In this document: positions 10,743 through 20,909 of the stretch, piece after piece | Layout of the letters: each line of letters opens with the position of its first letter | Numbering within the stretch: the stretch's first letter is position 1 | Source of the DNA: Brevibacterium mcbrellneri ATCC 49030 | GTDB lineage: Bacteria; Actinomycetota; Actinomycetes; Actinomycetales; Brevibacteriaceae | NCBI RefSeq assembly: GCF_000178455.1 | Contig: NZ_ADNU01000046.1 | Coordinates: 62,001 to 126,000, forward strand | DNA: 64,000 bases | Direction: 5' to 3' | The notes under the pieces: model-generated | Told to the model about the DNA's origin: nothing | Databases searched by the model: none | Seen by the model: the letters and a program-made list of their open reading frames with translations, nothing else | Made by a program: the position numbers and the translations under genes

Positions 10743-11632
10743 TACTTATCCCCTTCCTTGGTGTAAGGGTTCTTGTACCATTCGGTACGGTCCAGCTCTG
10801 GTCCGAGGCGACCCTCATTGCCTTCAGCCTTGAGCTTTTCGGTGTACGCCTTGTACTCGTCAAGAGAAACAACCTTGACGTTGAAGATCATTTCTGCGTG
10901 GAACTCACCGCAAAGTTCGGCACACTTTCCGAGGTATTCGCCTTCCTTGTCCATGCGAAGGTGAATCTTCTCAGTGCGACCTGGGATCATGTCACGTTTT
11001 TCGAGGAATGCAGGAACCCAGAATGAGTGGATGACATCGCGAGACCGCAGTTCGATCTCGACGTCGGTGTTCGATGGGAGGTACAGAGTCGGTGCGTCGA
11101 TTCCAGGCTGTTCAGTCCCGTCGAGGTTGACCTGCTTTCCGCCGTAGTACGCGTTTTCAGTCAGGTAGTTGAAGTCCCAAGCCCACTGCTTACCAACAAC
11201 CTCGACCTTCACTTCGCCTGGCGTGTCGTCATACACCGTTTTGTCGAGTGTGTTCACAGTTGCGAAGAAGAAGCCCACAACCAAGATGATGGGGAGAACG
11301 GTGTACATGATTTCAACCGGCATGTTGTACTGCACCTGAACGGGCAGACCGCGGTCATTCTTGCGACGACGGAAAGCAATAATGCAGAACAGCATGAGGC
11401 CCCAGGTGATAGCACCTACGGCGAGCAACGCGATCCAACTACCGTTCCACAACGCGATGTAGTGGTCGGTGTGGCTAGTTGCACCTTTTGATTCTGGGGG
11501 GAAGAAGCCGACTTCCCACTGCTCTTTTGTACAACCTGCGAGAAGTACCGTGCTGGCTAGTCCGCCTAATACGCCAACTCGCTTAGCCCAGCGTGCGCCA
11601 GACTTGCGTACTGGCTGATTCGGAGAATCCAC
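10742..11632 (-). CDS. ctaC: cytochrome c oxidase subunit II, lipoprotein
   Basis: Subunit II carries the CuA centre that accepts electrons from QcrC. The protein has a lipoprotein signal ending STVLLAGC, two membrane helices in the mature N-terminal part, and the CuA motif [12 protein letters not shown] near the C-terminus. I chose the GTG at 11632 (MDSPNQPV, 296 residues): it is preceded by AAAGG at suitable distance and puts the signal peptide near the start. The frame is open to 11701, but that extension would place the lipobox too far in. First gene of ctaC-ctaD-ctaF. Confidence 0.94.
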
Positions 11633-11746
11633 GTGCAGCCTTTCGAAACCTAGTCGAACCGTAATGCCCGGCAAGAAGCCAGCCAAAAGGTCCGAGCACA
11701 AACCTTGACGAATACACCTTACCGCTACATGCGGTAGAAATTCACG

Positions 11747-12385
11747 TTAACTGCCCGATTTATGGGAAATTCCTGAAAAATCTACATCGTGTAGCGCTAG
11801 CTCAAGCCGATCACGGTATTCGCCCGCCCACATCTGCGACACACCCAAGCTCGCTAAGTGCGGGGTTTGCCACTGCGTGTCGATGATCCAAGTATCGCCA
11901 CATTCGGCATCCAGGGTACGAACCAGCTCTACAAGTGCCGCTTTCGACGCATCAGTCACACGGTGAAACATCGATTCGCCGGCGAACAGCCTTCCCAACC
12001 ACACGCCGTAGAGACCACCTACCAGACAGCCATCCCGCCAGACTTCAACCGAATGTGCCACATCTAGGTCGTGGAGTTTGCAATACAAATCGCGAATATC
12101 AGGCGTGATCCATGCGCCCGGACGGTCAGGATCAGCGCACGCATCAACGACCTCGGGAAAGGCATTATCACAAGAAAACGTGAACCGGCGCATCGACTTC
12201 CGCAGGCTCTTACTCACGCGCAAGTCCCCAGGGAGCAACGCTCCGCGACGCACGGGCGACCACCACCCTATTGGGCCACTCCCCTGTTCACCTAGCCCCA
12301 TAGGGAAGAGTCCGCTGCGGTAAGCAGAAAGGACCCCAGGCACCGTGAGTTCGTTGCTAACGCAACACAGGTCCCTGGGGTCCAT
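11747..12385 (-). CDS. aat: leucyl/phenylalanyl-tRNA--protein transferase
   Basis: Aat adds Leu or Phe from the charged tRNA to proteins with N-terminal Arg or Lys, marking them for ClpAP/ClpS degradation in the N-end rule pathway. The 212-residue protein shows the family motifs in order: FPMG, WWSPVRRGALLP, GAWIT, and GGLYGVWLGRLFAGESMF followed by DTQWQTPHLASLG. Length is normal. A small hairpin (TACCGC with GCGGTA, 11720-11736) lies between its stop and ctaC, without a clear T run. Confidence 0.92.
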   Translation of the reverse strand: MDPRDLCCVSNELTVPGVLSAYRSGLFPMGLGEQGSGPIGWWSPVRRGALLPGDLRVSKSLRKSMRRFTFSCDNAFPEVVDACADPDRPGAWITPDIRDLYCKLHDLDVAHSVEVWRDGCLVGGLYGVWLGRLFAGESMFHRVTDASKAALVELVRTLDAECGDTWIIDTQWQTPHLASLGVSQMWAGEYRDRLELALHDVDFSGISHKSGS

Positions 12386-12422
12386 CGCCGAGGTCGTCGT
12401 AGTTTACGCTGGATTCAGGCTT

Positions 12423-12764
12423 TTAGCTAAAGGAGTCACCGCACGCGCAGGATCCCTGAGCGTTGGGATTGTCGATGGTGAAGCCTTGCTTTTCGATGGT
12501 GTCTGAAAAGTCGATAGTTGAGCCGTCCAAGTAGGGAACACTCATGCGGTCAACGATGACTTCAACCCCGTCGAAGTCACGAACCGCGTCACCATCGAGG
12601 ACGCGCTCGTCGAAATAGAGCTGGTAGATGAGCCCGGAGCATCCGCCTGGTTGCACCGCAATGCGCAGACGGAGGTCGTCGCGACCTTCCTGTTCAAGGA
12701 GGCTACGGACTTTGTCGGCGGCAACCGTTGAGAGTTCAACACCGTGGGTTGCTGTTGCGGTCAT
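12423..12764 (-). CDS. erpA: iron-sulfur cluster insertion protein, HesB/IscA/ErpA family
   Basis: A 113-residue A-type carrier that delivers Fe-S clusters to apoproteins. The three conserved cysteines are present: one in QPGGCSGL and two in the C-terminal CAC motif (SCACGDSF). In mycobacteria the orthologue sits beside the cytochrome c oxidase genes, as here. It may help supply clusters for QcrA and lipoyl synthase, both encoded in this window; that link is inference. The exact subfamily name (ErpA or IscA) is assigned by context. Confidence 0.88.
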   Translation of the reverse strand: MTATATHGVELSTVAADKVRSLLEQEGRDDLRLRIAVQPGGCSGLIYQLYFDERVLDGDAVRDFDGVEVIVDRMSVPYLDGSTIDFSDTIEKQGFTIDNPNAQGSCACGDSFS

Positions 12765-12844
12765 GTGTTCTCCTTAATAAGTATTCCGTCACACGTCGTC
12801 CGTTCATGCGTAACGTACTCCACGCGCATTCTATTCCGATTATT

Positions 12845-14263
12845 CTATTCCGACTGACCTAACCGGTGAAGAAGCAGAGCTTCTGAAACGATCGCTGACT
12901 TGAAGTCCGGCAAGAATAGAGACTCATTTGCGCTGTGGGCACGTGTATCAGGGTCTTCAATTCCTGTGACCAAGATTGACGCTTGTGGGAAAACTTCTAA
13001 CAGGTCCGCGATAAAAGGAATGGACCCACCGAGTCCCATATCGACGACGTCTGTGCCGAACCCGTCGCTGATTGCTTGTTTAGCAACAGCCACACGCGGG
13101 TCGTCCAGATTGGCTTGCCACGGTGCACCCGACTCCTCTGGGCCAAACTCCAAGGTTGCGCCAAATGGAACATTTTCCTCTACGTGCTGCTTGAGCTTCG
13201 ACAAAGCGTCCTGTGGGTCCTGGCCGGGTGCCAGACGCATGGAAACTTTGGCACGTACTGACGCTTGCAGAGTGTTCGACGAGTGGTCGACGTCCGGAAT
13301 GTCGATGCCAATTACAGTGAGCGCAGGCTTGGACCACACGCGACTTGCGAATGGACCGGACCCAATCAGTTCGGTGCTGTCGAGAACGCCGGAGTCCTTG
13401 CGGATTGTCGCTTCGTCGTAGTCGTTTGCAACGTCCTCATTCTGAACGAGCCCCTCTACCGCAACGGAGCCGTCATCGTTATGGAGCGTGTTCAGCAGGC
13501 GAATCATCGCCATGCCCGCATCAGGAACCAGACCTCCGTACATTCCAGAGTGAACAGAGTGGTTGAGCGTTGTGAGCGAGAACTCAAGAGCAACCATGCC
13601 GCGGAGGCTCACGGTGAGCGCTGGCACGCGTTCGGCCCAGTTACCAGAGTCGGCCACCACGATCACGTCGCCTTCGAGTTTGTCCCGGTACGTGTGGAGG
13701 AAATTGTTGAAGCTAGGCGAACCGGCTTCTTCTTCACCTTCGATGAAGAGGACCACCCCCACGTTGAGTTTGTCCCCTAAGAGCTTGAGCGCAGCTAAGT
13801 GCACCATGACACCGGCTTTGTCATCGGCGGCTCCACGTCCGTACATGCGGTCGCCTTTGACAGTTGCGACGAAGGGTTCGGTATTCCACAGCGCAACGTC
13901 GCCGGTGGGCTGAACGTCGTGGTGGGCATACAGGACAACGGTGGGGCGACCTTCTGGTGCTGCTTTGCGCGCAACAACAGCCAGGTAGCCTTCTTCCCCG
14001 CTGGGGGTTGCTGCGGTGAGAATCTCTACCGAATCAAAGGAAAGTTCGCGCGCCATCTCGGCGACGACCTCGGCGCTCTTTTCTACATGTGCGCGATCAT
14101 AGGCCGGCCATGCGACAGACTCGATCGAGACCAACTCCGAGAGTTGAGCGAGCACGCGATCAAACTCTGCGTCGAGGGCCGCGCGTAGAGATTCGGGCGT
14201 CAAAACGTCGGAAACAGCTGAATCTGGGTGACCCGCCTGGGCGGGGTGCGAGTTGTTAGTCAT
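12845..14263 (-). CDS. M20-family zinc dipeptidase
   Basis: A 472-residue metallopeptidase. Metal-binding motifs are HHDVQPTGD (His and catalytic Asp), GRGAADDKAG (bridging Asp) and EGEEEAGSPSF (catalytic Glu pair), with a histidine near the end in the THARSANES-like segment. A dimerisation domain is inserted in the middle. This is the dipeptidase/carnosinase-like branch of M20, cleaving dipeptides in the cytoplasm. The start ATG 14263 is used because the open frame upstream (to 14494) runs antisense through the neighbouring gene. Only 12 bp separate it from the divergent start at 14276. Confidence 0.88.
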   Translation of the reverse strand: MTNNSHPAQAGHPDSAVSDVLTPESLRAALDAEFDRVLAQLSELVSIESVAWPAYDRAHVEKSAEVVAEMARELSFDSVEILTAATPSGEEGYLAVVARKAAPEGRPTVVLYAHHDVQPTGDVALWNTEPFVATVKGDRMYGRGAADDKAGVMVHLAALKLLGDKLNVGVVLFIEGEEEAGSPSFNNFLHTYRDKLEGDVIVVADSGNWAERVPALTVSLRGMVALEFSLTTLNHSVHSGMYGGLVPDAGMAMIRLLNTLHNDDGSVAVEGLVQNEDVANDYDEATIRKDSGVLDSTELIGSGPFASRVWSKPALTVIGIDIPDVDHSSNTLQASVRAKVSMRLAPGQDPQDALSKLKQHVEENVPFGATLEFGPEESGAPWQANLDDPRVAVAKQAISDGFGTDVVDMGLGGSIPFIADLLEVFPQASILVTGIEDPDTRAHSANESLFLPDFKSAIVSEALLLHRLGQSE

Positions 14264-14275
14264 ACTTCCGATACT

Positions 14276-14893
14276 ATGTTGGGCGTGTTTGGACGGAAAA
14301 AAGACAAAGCGACGGATGCTCAGGAAGTTGAGCAGAACACGGCTCCAGAAGAGCCGACCGTTCGTGATGCCGAAGCTAAAAAGAACAGGCCCACGCCCAC
14401 CCGCAAAGAGCAGGAAGCGAAGCGGAAACGCTCTCTTGTGCCCGATGACCGGAAAGAGGCGAAGCGTAAGTACCGTGCGGAAATGGCGAAACAACGTGAT
14501 GAGGCCCGCCGAGGTGTCCTCGAGGGTGACGAGCGTTATTTGACTGCCCGCGACAGGGGGCCGCAGCGACGCTACGTGCGTGACTTTGTGGACGCGCGGT
14601 TTTCGATTGGCGAGCTACTGATCCCCGTGGCCGTGGTTGTTTTGATCGTGGGGATTTTCAGCAATCAGCAGATTCAGTTGTACGCGACAATCGTGGTGTA
14701 CGGACTGTTTGCCTTGATCATCCTGGATTCGATCTTCCTCAACTACCAGCTCCGAGGACGTATGGCCCAGAAGTTCGGGGGCAAGGAGAACCTGGAACGC
14801 GGACTCGGTTTCTACGCGACTATGCGCGCCATCCAGCTACGGGTTCTGCGCACGCCGCGCGCCAAGGTTAAGCGTGGCGAATACCCTTCGTAA
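14276..14893 (+). CDS. DUF3043 family membrane protein
   Basis: About 205 residues. The N-terminal 100 are highly charged and Lys/Arg/Glu rich (FGRKKDK start, coiled-coil-like). A conserved stretch RRYVRDFVDARFSIGE then precedes two membrane helices at roughly 115-155, and a basic tail follows. This is the DUF3043 pattern, widespread in actinobacteria and of unknown function. No ribosome site is seen ahead of ATG 14276; GTG 14285 is an alternative and the message may be leaderless. The 3' end overlaps convergent pyrD by 26 bases. Confidence 0.82.
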   Translation: MLGVFGRKKDKATDAQEVEQNTAPEEPTVRDAEAKKNRPTPTRKEQEAKRKRSLVPDDRKEAKRKYRAEMAKQRDEARRGVLEGDERYLTARDRGPQRRYVRDFVDARFSIGELLIPVAVVVLIVGIFSNQQIQLYATIVVYGLFALIILDSIFLNYQLRGRMAQKFGGKENLERGLGFYATMRAIQLRVLRTPRAKVKRGEYPS

Positions 14894-15935
14894 TCTGTGA
14901 CGCCCAGCCGGGTCCGCGGTAGATCATTCCCGTGTAGCCCTGCACCAGCGACGCACCTGCGGCCAGACGCTCGTGAGCGTGGGCCGCAGTTTCTATTCCG
15001 CCTACGGAAACCAACGTGAGCGCGTCGGTGTGAGACCTGATGAGGCGCAACACTTCTAGCGACCTGTCAGCAACCGGGCGCCCAGAGATGCCACCGGCTT
15101 CTGCTTGGGCCAGCTCTTTGTCTTTTCCGCTTAAAACCTCACGGTTAATTGTGGTGTTCGTGCAGATGAGCCCGTCAACGCCAGTATCGATGCACATGTC
15201 AGTGACTTCTAGAATGTCCTGGTCGTTCAGATCAGGCGCAATCTTCACGAGTAGTGGTACGTGACCCAGGGTCGAGCGTGGATTGCGCACAGCCTCATCT
15301 GCTTCAGCGCGCACGGCGTCGACAATGGGACGCAACGTGTCGATCGCTTGTAGGTCGCGCAGCCCCGGCGTGTTGGGTGAGCTGACGTTGATGACCATAT
15401 AGTCCGCAAGGGGGCTCAAAAGGCGTGCCGAGGTCGCGTAGTCGCTGACCGCGTCTTCGGCAGGAACGACCTTGGTCTTCCCAATGTTGATCCCAACGAT
15501 GGGCCTTCGTGACTCAGGTAGCACCCGCAGCTTCTTGAGCTCAGCCCGGATGTTGAAGACGGCCTGCCGGGCTCCGTCGTTGTTAAAGCCCATGCGGTTG
15601 AGAATCGCTCCGTGATCTGTGAGCCTAAACAGGCGAGGCTTAGGGTTGCCCGGTTGTGAGTGGGCGGTGATCGTGCCTACTTCAATGTGGCCAAAACCCA
15701 GACGTGCAAGAGCACGGATCGCGCTACCGTTCTTGTCGAACCCTGCTGCCAGCCCCACACGGTTAGGAAACCGAAGGCCAAGCACGTTCGCTGGATCGGG
15801 AGCTGTCCCGTACATCTCGGCGAGATAGGAACCAAGACCTGCCATATCCAGCGCCCTGAGCGCAGTCATGCTCATGTGGTGTGCGCGTTCTGGGTCGACG
15901 TGAGTCAGGGCGTTGCGAAACAAGAAGTCATACAC
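14868..15935 (-). CDS. pyrD: dihydroorotate dehydrogenase (quinone), class 2
   Basis: PyrD oxidises dihydroorotate to orotate and reduces menaquinone, the fourth step of pyrimidine synthesis. The protein has the FMN-binding and active-site features of class 2 enzymes: [20 protein letters not shown], a [12 protein letters not shown] segment with the catalytic Ser, and [10 protein letters not shown] near the end. The N-terminal helices that insert into the membrane are present. I chose GTG 15935 (355 residues) because it begins with the usual YDFLFR motif; the frame runs open to 16049 without family similarity. Confidence 0.93.
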   Translation of the reverse strand: MYDFLFRNALTHVDPERAHHMSMTALRALDMAGLGSYLAEMYGTAPDPANVLGLRFPNRVGLAAGFDKNGSAIRALARLGFGHIEVGTITAHSQPGNPKPRLFRLTDHGAILNRMGFNNDGARQAVFNIRAELKKLRVLPESRRPIVGINIGKTKVVPAEDAVSDYATSARLLSPLADYMVINVSSPNTPGLRDLQAIDTLRPIVDAVRAEADEAVRNPRSTLGHVPLLVKIAPDLNDQDILEVTDMCIDTGVDGLICTNTTINREVLSGKDKELAQAEAGGISGRPVADRSLEVLRLIRSHTDALTLVSVGGIETAAHAHERLAAGASLVQGYTGMIYRGPGWASQITKGIRHA

Positions 15936-16003
15936 ACACTCATGGTATCCGGCCGGTTGGTCTAGTATCGAAAAGAACCCAATAAACGGAAGGAATGTTA
16001 CTA

Positions 16004-17464
16004 ATGCCAACAGTCCCGGTTTCAGTGTCGGCTTCGAATGTTTCTGCATCGAAGGTCAAGGCTGACATTTTGGTCGTAGCGAAAACACACAACGGCGCTG
16101 TTCTCGCTGAGTTGGACAAAACGGTCGTCAAAGAGCTCACAGGCGCGCTTGATGCGATCGACTTCGCTGGTAAAGCCGGTTCGTCAGTGCGTGTCGCCGC
16201 ACCCAAAGGTGTAAGTGCGAAAAGCGTCGCGGTCATTGGCGTTGGTGAAGTTGAGAAGTTGGAAGATGACCTCGAAAAGTTGCGTCAGCATGTGGGGTCA
16301 TTCACCCGTGGGTTGGACGCCGAGGTCTCCGTCGCCTTTGCGCTGCCCACCCCCACCGCCGAGGTCGCAGCTGCGATCACGTTGGGCGCCGTGTTGGGTG
16401 CGTACCGCTACAACGACTATGTGAGCGAAAAGAAGAAGACCGCTTCTGAAATCACCGTTATCACCGCTAAGAAGTTCAAGGACGCTGTTGAAGAGGCCCG
16501 TATTATCGCGTCCGGTGTGACTGGTGCTCGTGACCTGGTGAACCAACCTCCGTTGGACCTATACCCAGAAACCTTCGCAAACCGCGTGAGCGAACTCTCC
16601 AAGGGGCGCAAGGTCAAGGCTACGGTTTACGACGCCAAGTACCTGGAAGAGAACGGTTACGGCGGCCTGCACGGTGTGGGCCGTGGATCCGCACGCGGTC
16701 CTCGTTTGGTTAAGCTCGAGTACTCCCCCAAGAAGGCTGAGAAGCACTTGGCGCTTGTGGGTAAGGGAATCACCTTTGATTCCGGTGGTCTGTCGCTTAA
16801 GCCTGCGCAGTCCATGGAGGAAATGAAGTCAGACATGGGTGGTGCAGCAGCAGCCGCACACACACTGTTCGCTGTTGCCGACCTCGGGCTGAACGTCAAG
16901 GTCACCGCATGGCTGTGCCTGGCTGAGAACATGCCTGACGGCAACGCTCAGCGTCCGTCCGATGTTGTCACGATTCTGGGTGGTAAGACCGTTGAAATTA
17001 CCAACACCGACGCTGAAGGGCGCCTGGTGCTGGCTGACGGTCTGGTTTCCGCACAGAAGGACAACCCAGACCTTGTTATTGACATTGCAACGCTGACCGG
17101 CGCTCAGATTGTGGCGCTGGGTAAGCGCACGACGGGTGTGATGGGGACCGAGGCTGCGCGTGACAACGTCTGTGAAGCAGCTCACGCAGCTGGCGAACAG
17201 ATGTGGCCAATGCCATTCCCCGAGGAAATCCGCGACCAGTTCCGCTCCGCGACTGCAGACCTGAAGAACTCCGGTACACGCGAGGGTGGAATGCTCGCAG
17301 CCGGTATCTTCCTGAAGGAATTCATTGAAGAAGGAACGGAATGGGCACACATCGACATTGCTGGCCCGTCGTTCACAACAAGCCCATGGGGTTACACGCC
17401 CGAAGGTGGGACTGGTGTTCCAGTGCGGACGCTCATTGAAGTCGCCCGAGGACTGAGCAAATAA
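16004..17464 (+). CDS. pepA: leucyl aminopeptidase, M17 family
   Basis: A hexameric di-zinc aminopeptidase that releases N-terminal residues from peptides in the cytoplasm. The 486-residue protein has the M17 catalytic core: GKGITFDSGGLSLKP and the signature NTDAEGRL, with metal ligands and the catalytic Lys/Arg pair in these motifs. The N-terminal third is the variable domain. ATG 16004 is chosen because GGAAGGA lies about 9 bases upstream; an ATG three codons earlier would abut that site. A hairpin follows before the lpd gene. Confidence 0.95.
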   Translation: MPTVPVSVSASNVSASKVKADILVVAKTHNGAVLAELDKTVVKELTGALDAIDFAGKAGSSVRVAAPKGVSAKSVAVIGVGEVEKLEDDLEKLRQHVGSFTRGLDAEVSVAFALPTPTAEVAAAITLGAVLGAYRYNDYVSEKKKTASEITVITAKKFKDAVEEARIIASGVTGARDLVNQPPLDLYPETFANRVSELSKGRKVKATVYDAKYLEENGYGGLHGVGRGSARGPRLVKLEYSPKKAEKHLALVGKGITFDSGGLSLKPAQSMEEMKSDMGGAAAAAHTLFAVADLGLNVKVTAWLCLAENMPDGNAQRPSDVVTILGGKTVEITNTDAEGRLVLADGLVSAQKDNPDLVIDIATLTGAQIVALGKRTTGVMGTEAARDNVCEAAHAAGEQMWPMPFPEEIRDQFRSATADLKNSGTREGGMLAAGIFLKEFIEEGTEWAHIDIAGPSFTTSPWGYTPEGGTGVPVRTLIEVARGLSK

Positions 17465-17502
17465 CCCTAAGCACGCAAGCGGTTATGCGGACGTGAAGCA
17501 TG

Positions 17503-17548
17503 GAATGTGGTGTGAACCTTTGTGTTGTTCGCACCACATTCGGCTTTC
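17503..17548 (+). terminator. hairpin terminator after pepA
   Basis: Arms 17503-17517 and 17527-17541 pair at 14 of 15 positions with a 9-base loop, followed by a pyrimidine-rich stretch (CGGCTTTCTT). It separates pepA from the lpd-E2 operon. Confidence 0.7.
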
Positions 17549-17644
17549 TTCCCGCAACGTGTTGCCAAATTTTTCCCAGTTCGTGGAAAGATAAGAGTAA
17601 CCGCTGATACGGCAATTTGTTTTCACGAGTATGAGGAGCTCATC

Positions 17645-19036
17645 GTGGTTGATTCTAAGAACTCGTACGACTTGGTCATTCTGGGAGGCGGAACAGCTGG
17701 ATATTCGGCTGCAATCCGTGCTTCACAGCTTGACATGAAGGTCGCACTTATCGAACGCGACAAGGTGGGCGGTACGTGCCTCCACCGTGGGTGCATTCCC
17801 ACTAAGGCGCTGTTGCACGTAGCCGAAATCGCGCACAGCGTTCGCGACTCCAAGAGCTTCGGAATCCTTTCCGAGTTCCATGGTGTAGACATGGAAGCGG
17901 CGATCAAGTTCAAAGACGGAATTGTCGACCGTAACTACAAGGGTCTGTCCGGTATGATCAAGGCCGACGGTGTTGACCTGATTAGCGGTGAAGCCAAGCT
18001 TAAGGACCAGTCGACTGTGACTGTGTCGACCGATGAGGGTGAACTTGAACTTAACGCAAAGAACATCATCCTGGCTACTGGTTCCGAACCTAAGACGATC
18101 GGAATTGAAATTGGTGGACGCGTTCTCACCAGTACTGAAGCCTTGAGCCACACCGAGGTGCCTGGCAGCGCGATCGTTCTGGGTGGCGGTGTGATCGGTT
18201 GTGAGTTCGCAAGCATCTGGTCATCACTGGGTTCGGAAGTCACCATTGTTGAAGGTCTCCCCCGCCTCGTCGCAAACGAAGACGCCGACATTTCAAAAGA
18301 ACTCGAAAAGGCTTTCCGCCGTCGCAAGATCAAGTCCAAGCTGGGCGTGAAGTTCAAGAGCGTCGAACAGGACGACAACGGCGTAAAGGTTCAACTCGAA
18401 GACGGTTCAGAACTCGAAGCTGATGTTCTTCTTGTCGCTGTTGGTCGTGGACCGGTGACTGCCGACTTCGGTTATGAAGAAGCAGGTATCAAGCTCGACC
18501 GTGGATTCGTTGTCACCAATGAACGCCTGCACACCGGCGTCGGAAACATCTGGGCAATCGGTGACATTGTTCCTGGTCTGCAGCTGGCACACCGTTCGTT
18601 TGGTCACGGAATCTTCGTGGCAGAAGAAATTGCGGGACTTGAACCAACTCCAGTCGATGAAAACGGTGTGCCACGCGCCACCTACTCAGAACCTGAAATC
18701 TTCTCCGTGGGACTCACCGAGGACCAGGCTAAAGAAAAGTATGGCGAAGACAAGATCGCAAGCGTGAAGTTCCCACTGGGCGGTAACGCGAAGTCTGCGA
18801 TTCTCAAGACCAACGGCTTCGTTAAGGCTGTCCGCGTGAAGGAAGGGCCGGTTGTGGGTCTGTGCGGAATTGGAGCACGTTTCTCCGAACAGGTTGGTGA
18901 AGCGCAGCTCATCATCAACTGGGAAGCATTCCCAGAAGAAGTCGCACACCTGATCCACGGACACCCAACTCAGAACGAAGCAATCGGCGAAGCCATGCTC
19001 GCTCTTGCCGGTAAGCCACTCCACTTCCACAACTGA
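17645..19036 (+). CDS. lpdA: dihydrolipoyl dehydrogenase (E3)
   Basis: E3 reoxidises the dihydrolipoyl groups of 2-oxo acid dehydrogenase complexes using NAD. The 463-residue flavoprotein has the FAD-binding GGGTAGYSAA motif, the redox disulfide in GGTCLHRGCIPTK, the NAD-binding GGGVIGCEFA, and the C-terminal HGHPTQNEAIGEA with the catalytic His-Glu pair. Start GTG 17645 is supported by GAGGAG seven bases upstream; the frame to 17522 crosses the preceding terminator. E2 follows after 15 bases. Confidence 0.96.
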   Translation: MVDSKNSYDLVILGGGTAGYSAAIRASQLDMKVALIERDKVGGTCLHRGCIPTKALLHVAEIAHSVRDSKSFGILSEFHGVDMEAAIKFKDGIVDRNYKGLSGMIKADGVDLISGEAKLKDQSTVTVSTDEGELELNAKNIILATGSEPKTIGIEIGGRVLTSTEALSHTEVPGSAIVLGGGVIGCEFASIWSSLGSEVTIVEGLPRLVANEDADISKELEKAFRRRKIKSKLGVKFKSVEQDDNGVKVQLEDGSELEADVLLVAVGRGPVTADFGYEEAGIKLDRGFVVTNERLHTGVGNIWAIGDIVPGLQLAHRSFGHGIFVAEEIAGLEPTPVDENGVPRATYSEPEIFSVGLTEDQAKEKYGEDKIASVKFPLGGNAKSAILKTNGFVKAVRVKEGPVVGLCGIGARFSEQVGEAQLIINWEAFPEEVAHLIHGHPTQNEAIGEAMLALAGKPLHFHN

Positions 19037-19051
19037 TTCAGGGGAAAATAC

Positions 19052-20851
19052 ATGTCTAACTCCGTACAGATGCCAGCCCTCGGTGAATCCGTGACCGAAG
19101 GTACCGTTACACGCTGGCTCAAAGAAGTCGGCGAAGAAGTAGAAGTCGACGAACCGTTACTTGAGGTTTCGACCGACAAGGTCGACACCGAAATCCCCAG
19201 CCCTTACGCGGGTGTCCTCGAGAAGATTCTTGCTGATGAGGACGACGTTGTAGAAGTTGGTGGAGACCTCGCAATCATTGGCGATGGCTCCGGTGGGGGC
19301 GACTCGTCTGACGAAGACACTGAAGAAGAGACTCAGGAAGAAACTGAGGATGATTCTGAGGAAGAATCTGCCGAAGACGCTTCAAGCGATGACAGCGCTG
19401 AGGAAGACTCGGCTGATGACGCGTCAGCGGAAAAGGCTGAAGGCTCGAAGCCAGCCTCATCGGGTGAGTCCAGCGAGGTTCCTATGCCTGCTCTGGGTGA
19501 GTCGGTGACCGAAGGAACCATTACTCGCTGGCTCAAGGAAGTTGGCGAGGAAGTCGAGGTCGACGAACCACTCGTCGAGGTTTCGACCGACAAGGTTGAC
19601 ACCGAAATTCCTTCGCCGGTAGCCGGAGTTCTTCTTGAGCAACTCGCCGCTGAAGACGACGAGGTTGAGGTCGGTGCTCCACTGGCACGCATTGGATCCG
19701 GCGACGCTTCCGCTGACGACTCTTCTTCACAAGACGACGAGCCTAAGGAAGAACCAAAGGAAGAGCCCAAGGCTGAAGAGGCCCCTAAGGAAGCTCCTAA
19801 GGAAGAGCCCAAGGCAGAAGAAGCTCCTAAGGAAGAACCTAAAAAGGAAGAACCCAAGAAGGAAGCTGACGCATCTGCAGAAGTCAAGACACAGTCGGTC
19901 AGGGGCATGTCACGTCCAAACGCTGGCGCTTATGTGACTCCTCTGGTGCGTAAGCTTGCACGCGAAAAGGGCGTGGATCTGGACACTGTAGAAGGAACGG
20001 GTGTGGGCAGACGTATCCGCAAGGAGGACGTCCTCAACGCTGTTTCCTCTTCGCCAGCTGCAACCACCTCGGCGCCGGTTGCTCCAAAGGGACCACACAC
20101 GGTGGAAATCCCAGAGGACGTGAAGAAGCTGCGTGGCACCACGCAGAAGGCTTCCCGCATTCGCCGGACAATCGCATCACGTATGCGCGATTCGCTCCAG
20201 AACTCCGCTCAGCTCACCCAGGTGATCGAAGTGGACATGACTCGCGTTTCGCGTCTGCGGAAGCAGCACAAGGACACATTCCAGAGCACTCACGGTGTAA
20301 AGCTCACCTACTTGCCGTTCTTCGCAAAGGCAGTTGTCGAAGCCCTGCAGGTTCACCCTAAAGTCAACGCACAGTACGACGTTGATGCGAAGGAAATCAC
20401 CTACTTCGACCACGAAAACCTGGCAATCGCGGTAGACACCGAACGTGGGCTACTGGTTCCGGTTGTCAAGGACGCTGGTGGAATGTCACTGGCTGAACTG
20501 TCAAAGTCGATCGACGACCTTGCAGAGCGCACGCGTTCTGGAACGATCGGCCCCGATGAACTGTCCGGTGGAACCTTCACCATCACCAACATCGGCTCGG
20601 TAGGCGCACTGTTTGACACGCCAATCATCAACTCACCTCAGATGGGCATTCTGGGCACCGGCGTGATCACCAAGCGCCCAGTCGTAGTCAAGACCGAGGA
20701 CGGCGAAGAGTCCATCGCGATCCGCGACATGGTCTACCTGCCGCTGACCTACAACCACGAACTGGTTGATGGTGCTGACGCAGGCCGTTTCCTGCAGACC
20801 ATCAAGGCTCGCTTGGAAGAAGGAAACTTCGAAGCTGACCTTGACCTGTAA
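19052..20851 (+). CDS. sucB: 2-oxo acid dehydrogenase E2, dihydrolipoamide acyltransferase with two lipoyl domains
   Basis: The acyltransferase core of the pyruvate/2-oxoglutarate dehydrogenase system. Two near-identical lipoyl domains (about 4-78 and 148-222) each carry the lipoylation motif [15 protein letters not shown] peripheral-subunit-binding domain lies near 290-330 and the catalytic domain ends with [12 protein letters not shown]. Actinobacterial annotation calls this gene sucB although the protein serves pyruvate dehydrogenase (DlaT in mycobacteria); the nearby lipA/lipB and the aceE gene at 58.1 kb fit that. Linker 1 is almost purely Asp/Glu/Ser and linker 2 is a Lys/Glu/Pro repeat, not the common Ala/Pro type. 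Confidence 0.94.
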   Translation: MSNSVQMPALGESVTEGTVTRWLKEVGEEVEVDEPLLEVSTDKVDTEIPSPYAGVLEKILADEDDVVEVGGDLAIIGDGSGGGDSSDEDTEEETQEETEDDSEEESAEDASSDDSAEEDSADDASAEKAEGSKPASSGESSEVPMPALGESVTEGTITRWLKEVGEEVEVDEPLVEVSTDKVDTEIPSPVAGVLLEQLAAEDDEVEVGAPLARIGSGDASADDSSSQDDEPKEEPKEEPKAEEAPKEAPKEEPKAEEAPKEEPKKEEPKKEADASAEVKTQSVRGMSRPNAGAYVTPLVRKLAREKGVDLDTVEGTGVGRRIRKEDVLNAVSSSPAATTSAPVAPKGPHTVEIPEDVKKLRGTTQKASRIRRTIASRMRDSLQNSAQLTQVIEVDMTRVSRLRKQHKDTFQSTHGVKLTYLPFFAKAVVEALQVHPKVNAQYDVDAKEITYFDHENLAIAVDTERGLLVPVVKDAGGMSLAELSKSIDDLAERTRSGTIGPDELSGGTFTITNIGSVGALFDTPIINSPQMGILGTGVITKRPVVVKTEDGEESIAIRDMVYLPLTYNHELVDGADAGRFLQTIKARLEEGNFEADLDL

Positions 20852-20862
20852 GTCGAGCTAAG

Positions 20863-20904
20863 AACAAAGCGGGAGGTGCTTAGACACCTCCCTCTTTGTT
20901 TATT
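20863..20904. terminator. bidirectional terminator between the E2 gene and a convergent gene
   Basis: A long stem (AACAAAG plus GGGAGGTG pairing with CACCTCCC plus CTTTGTT, one interruption) with a 6-base loop. TTTATTTAT follows on the plus strand, and the minus-strand side is also T-rich. It serves the E2 gene and probably the minus-strand gene ending at 20910. Confidence 0.85.
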
Positions 20905-20909
20905 TATGT

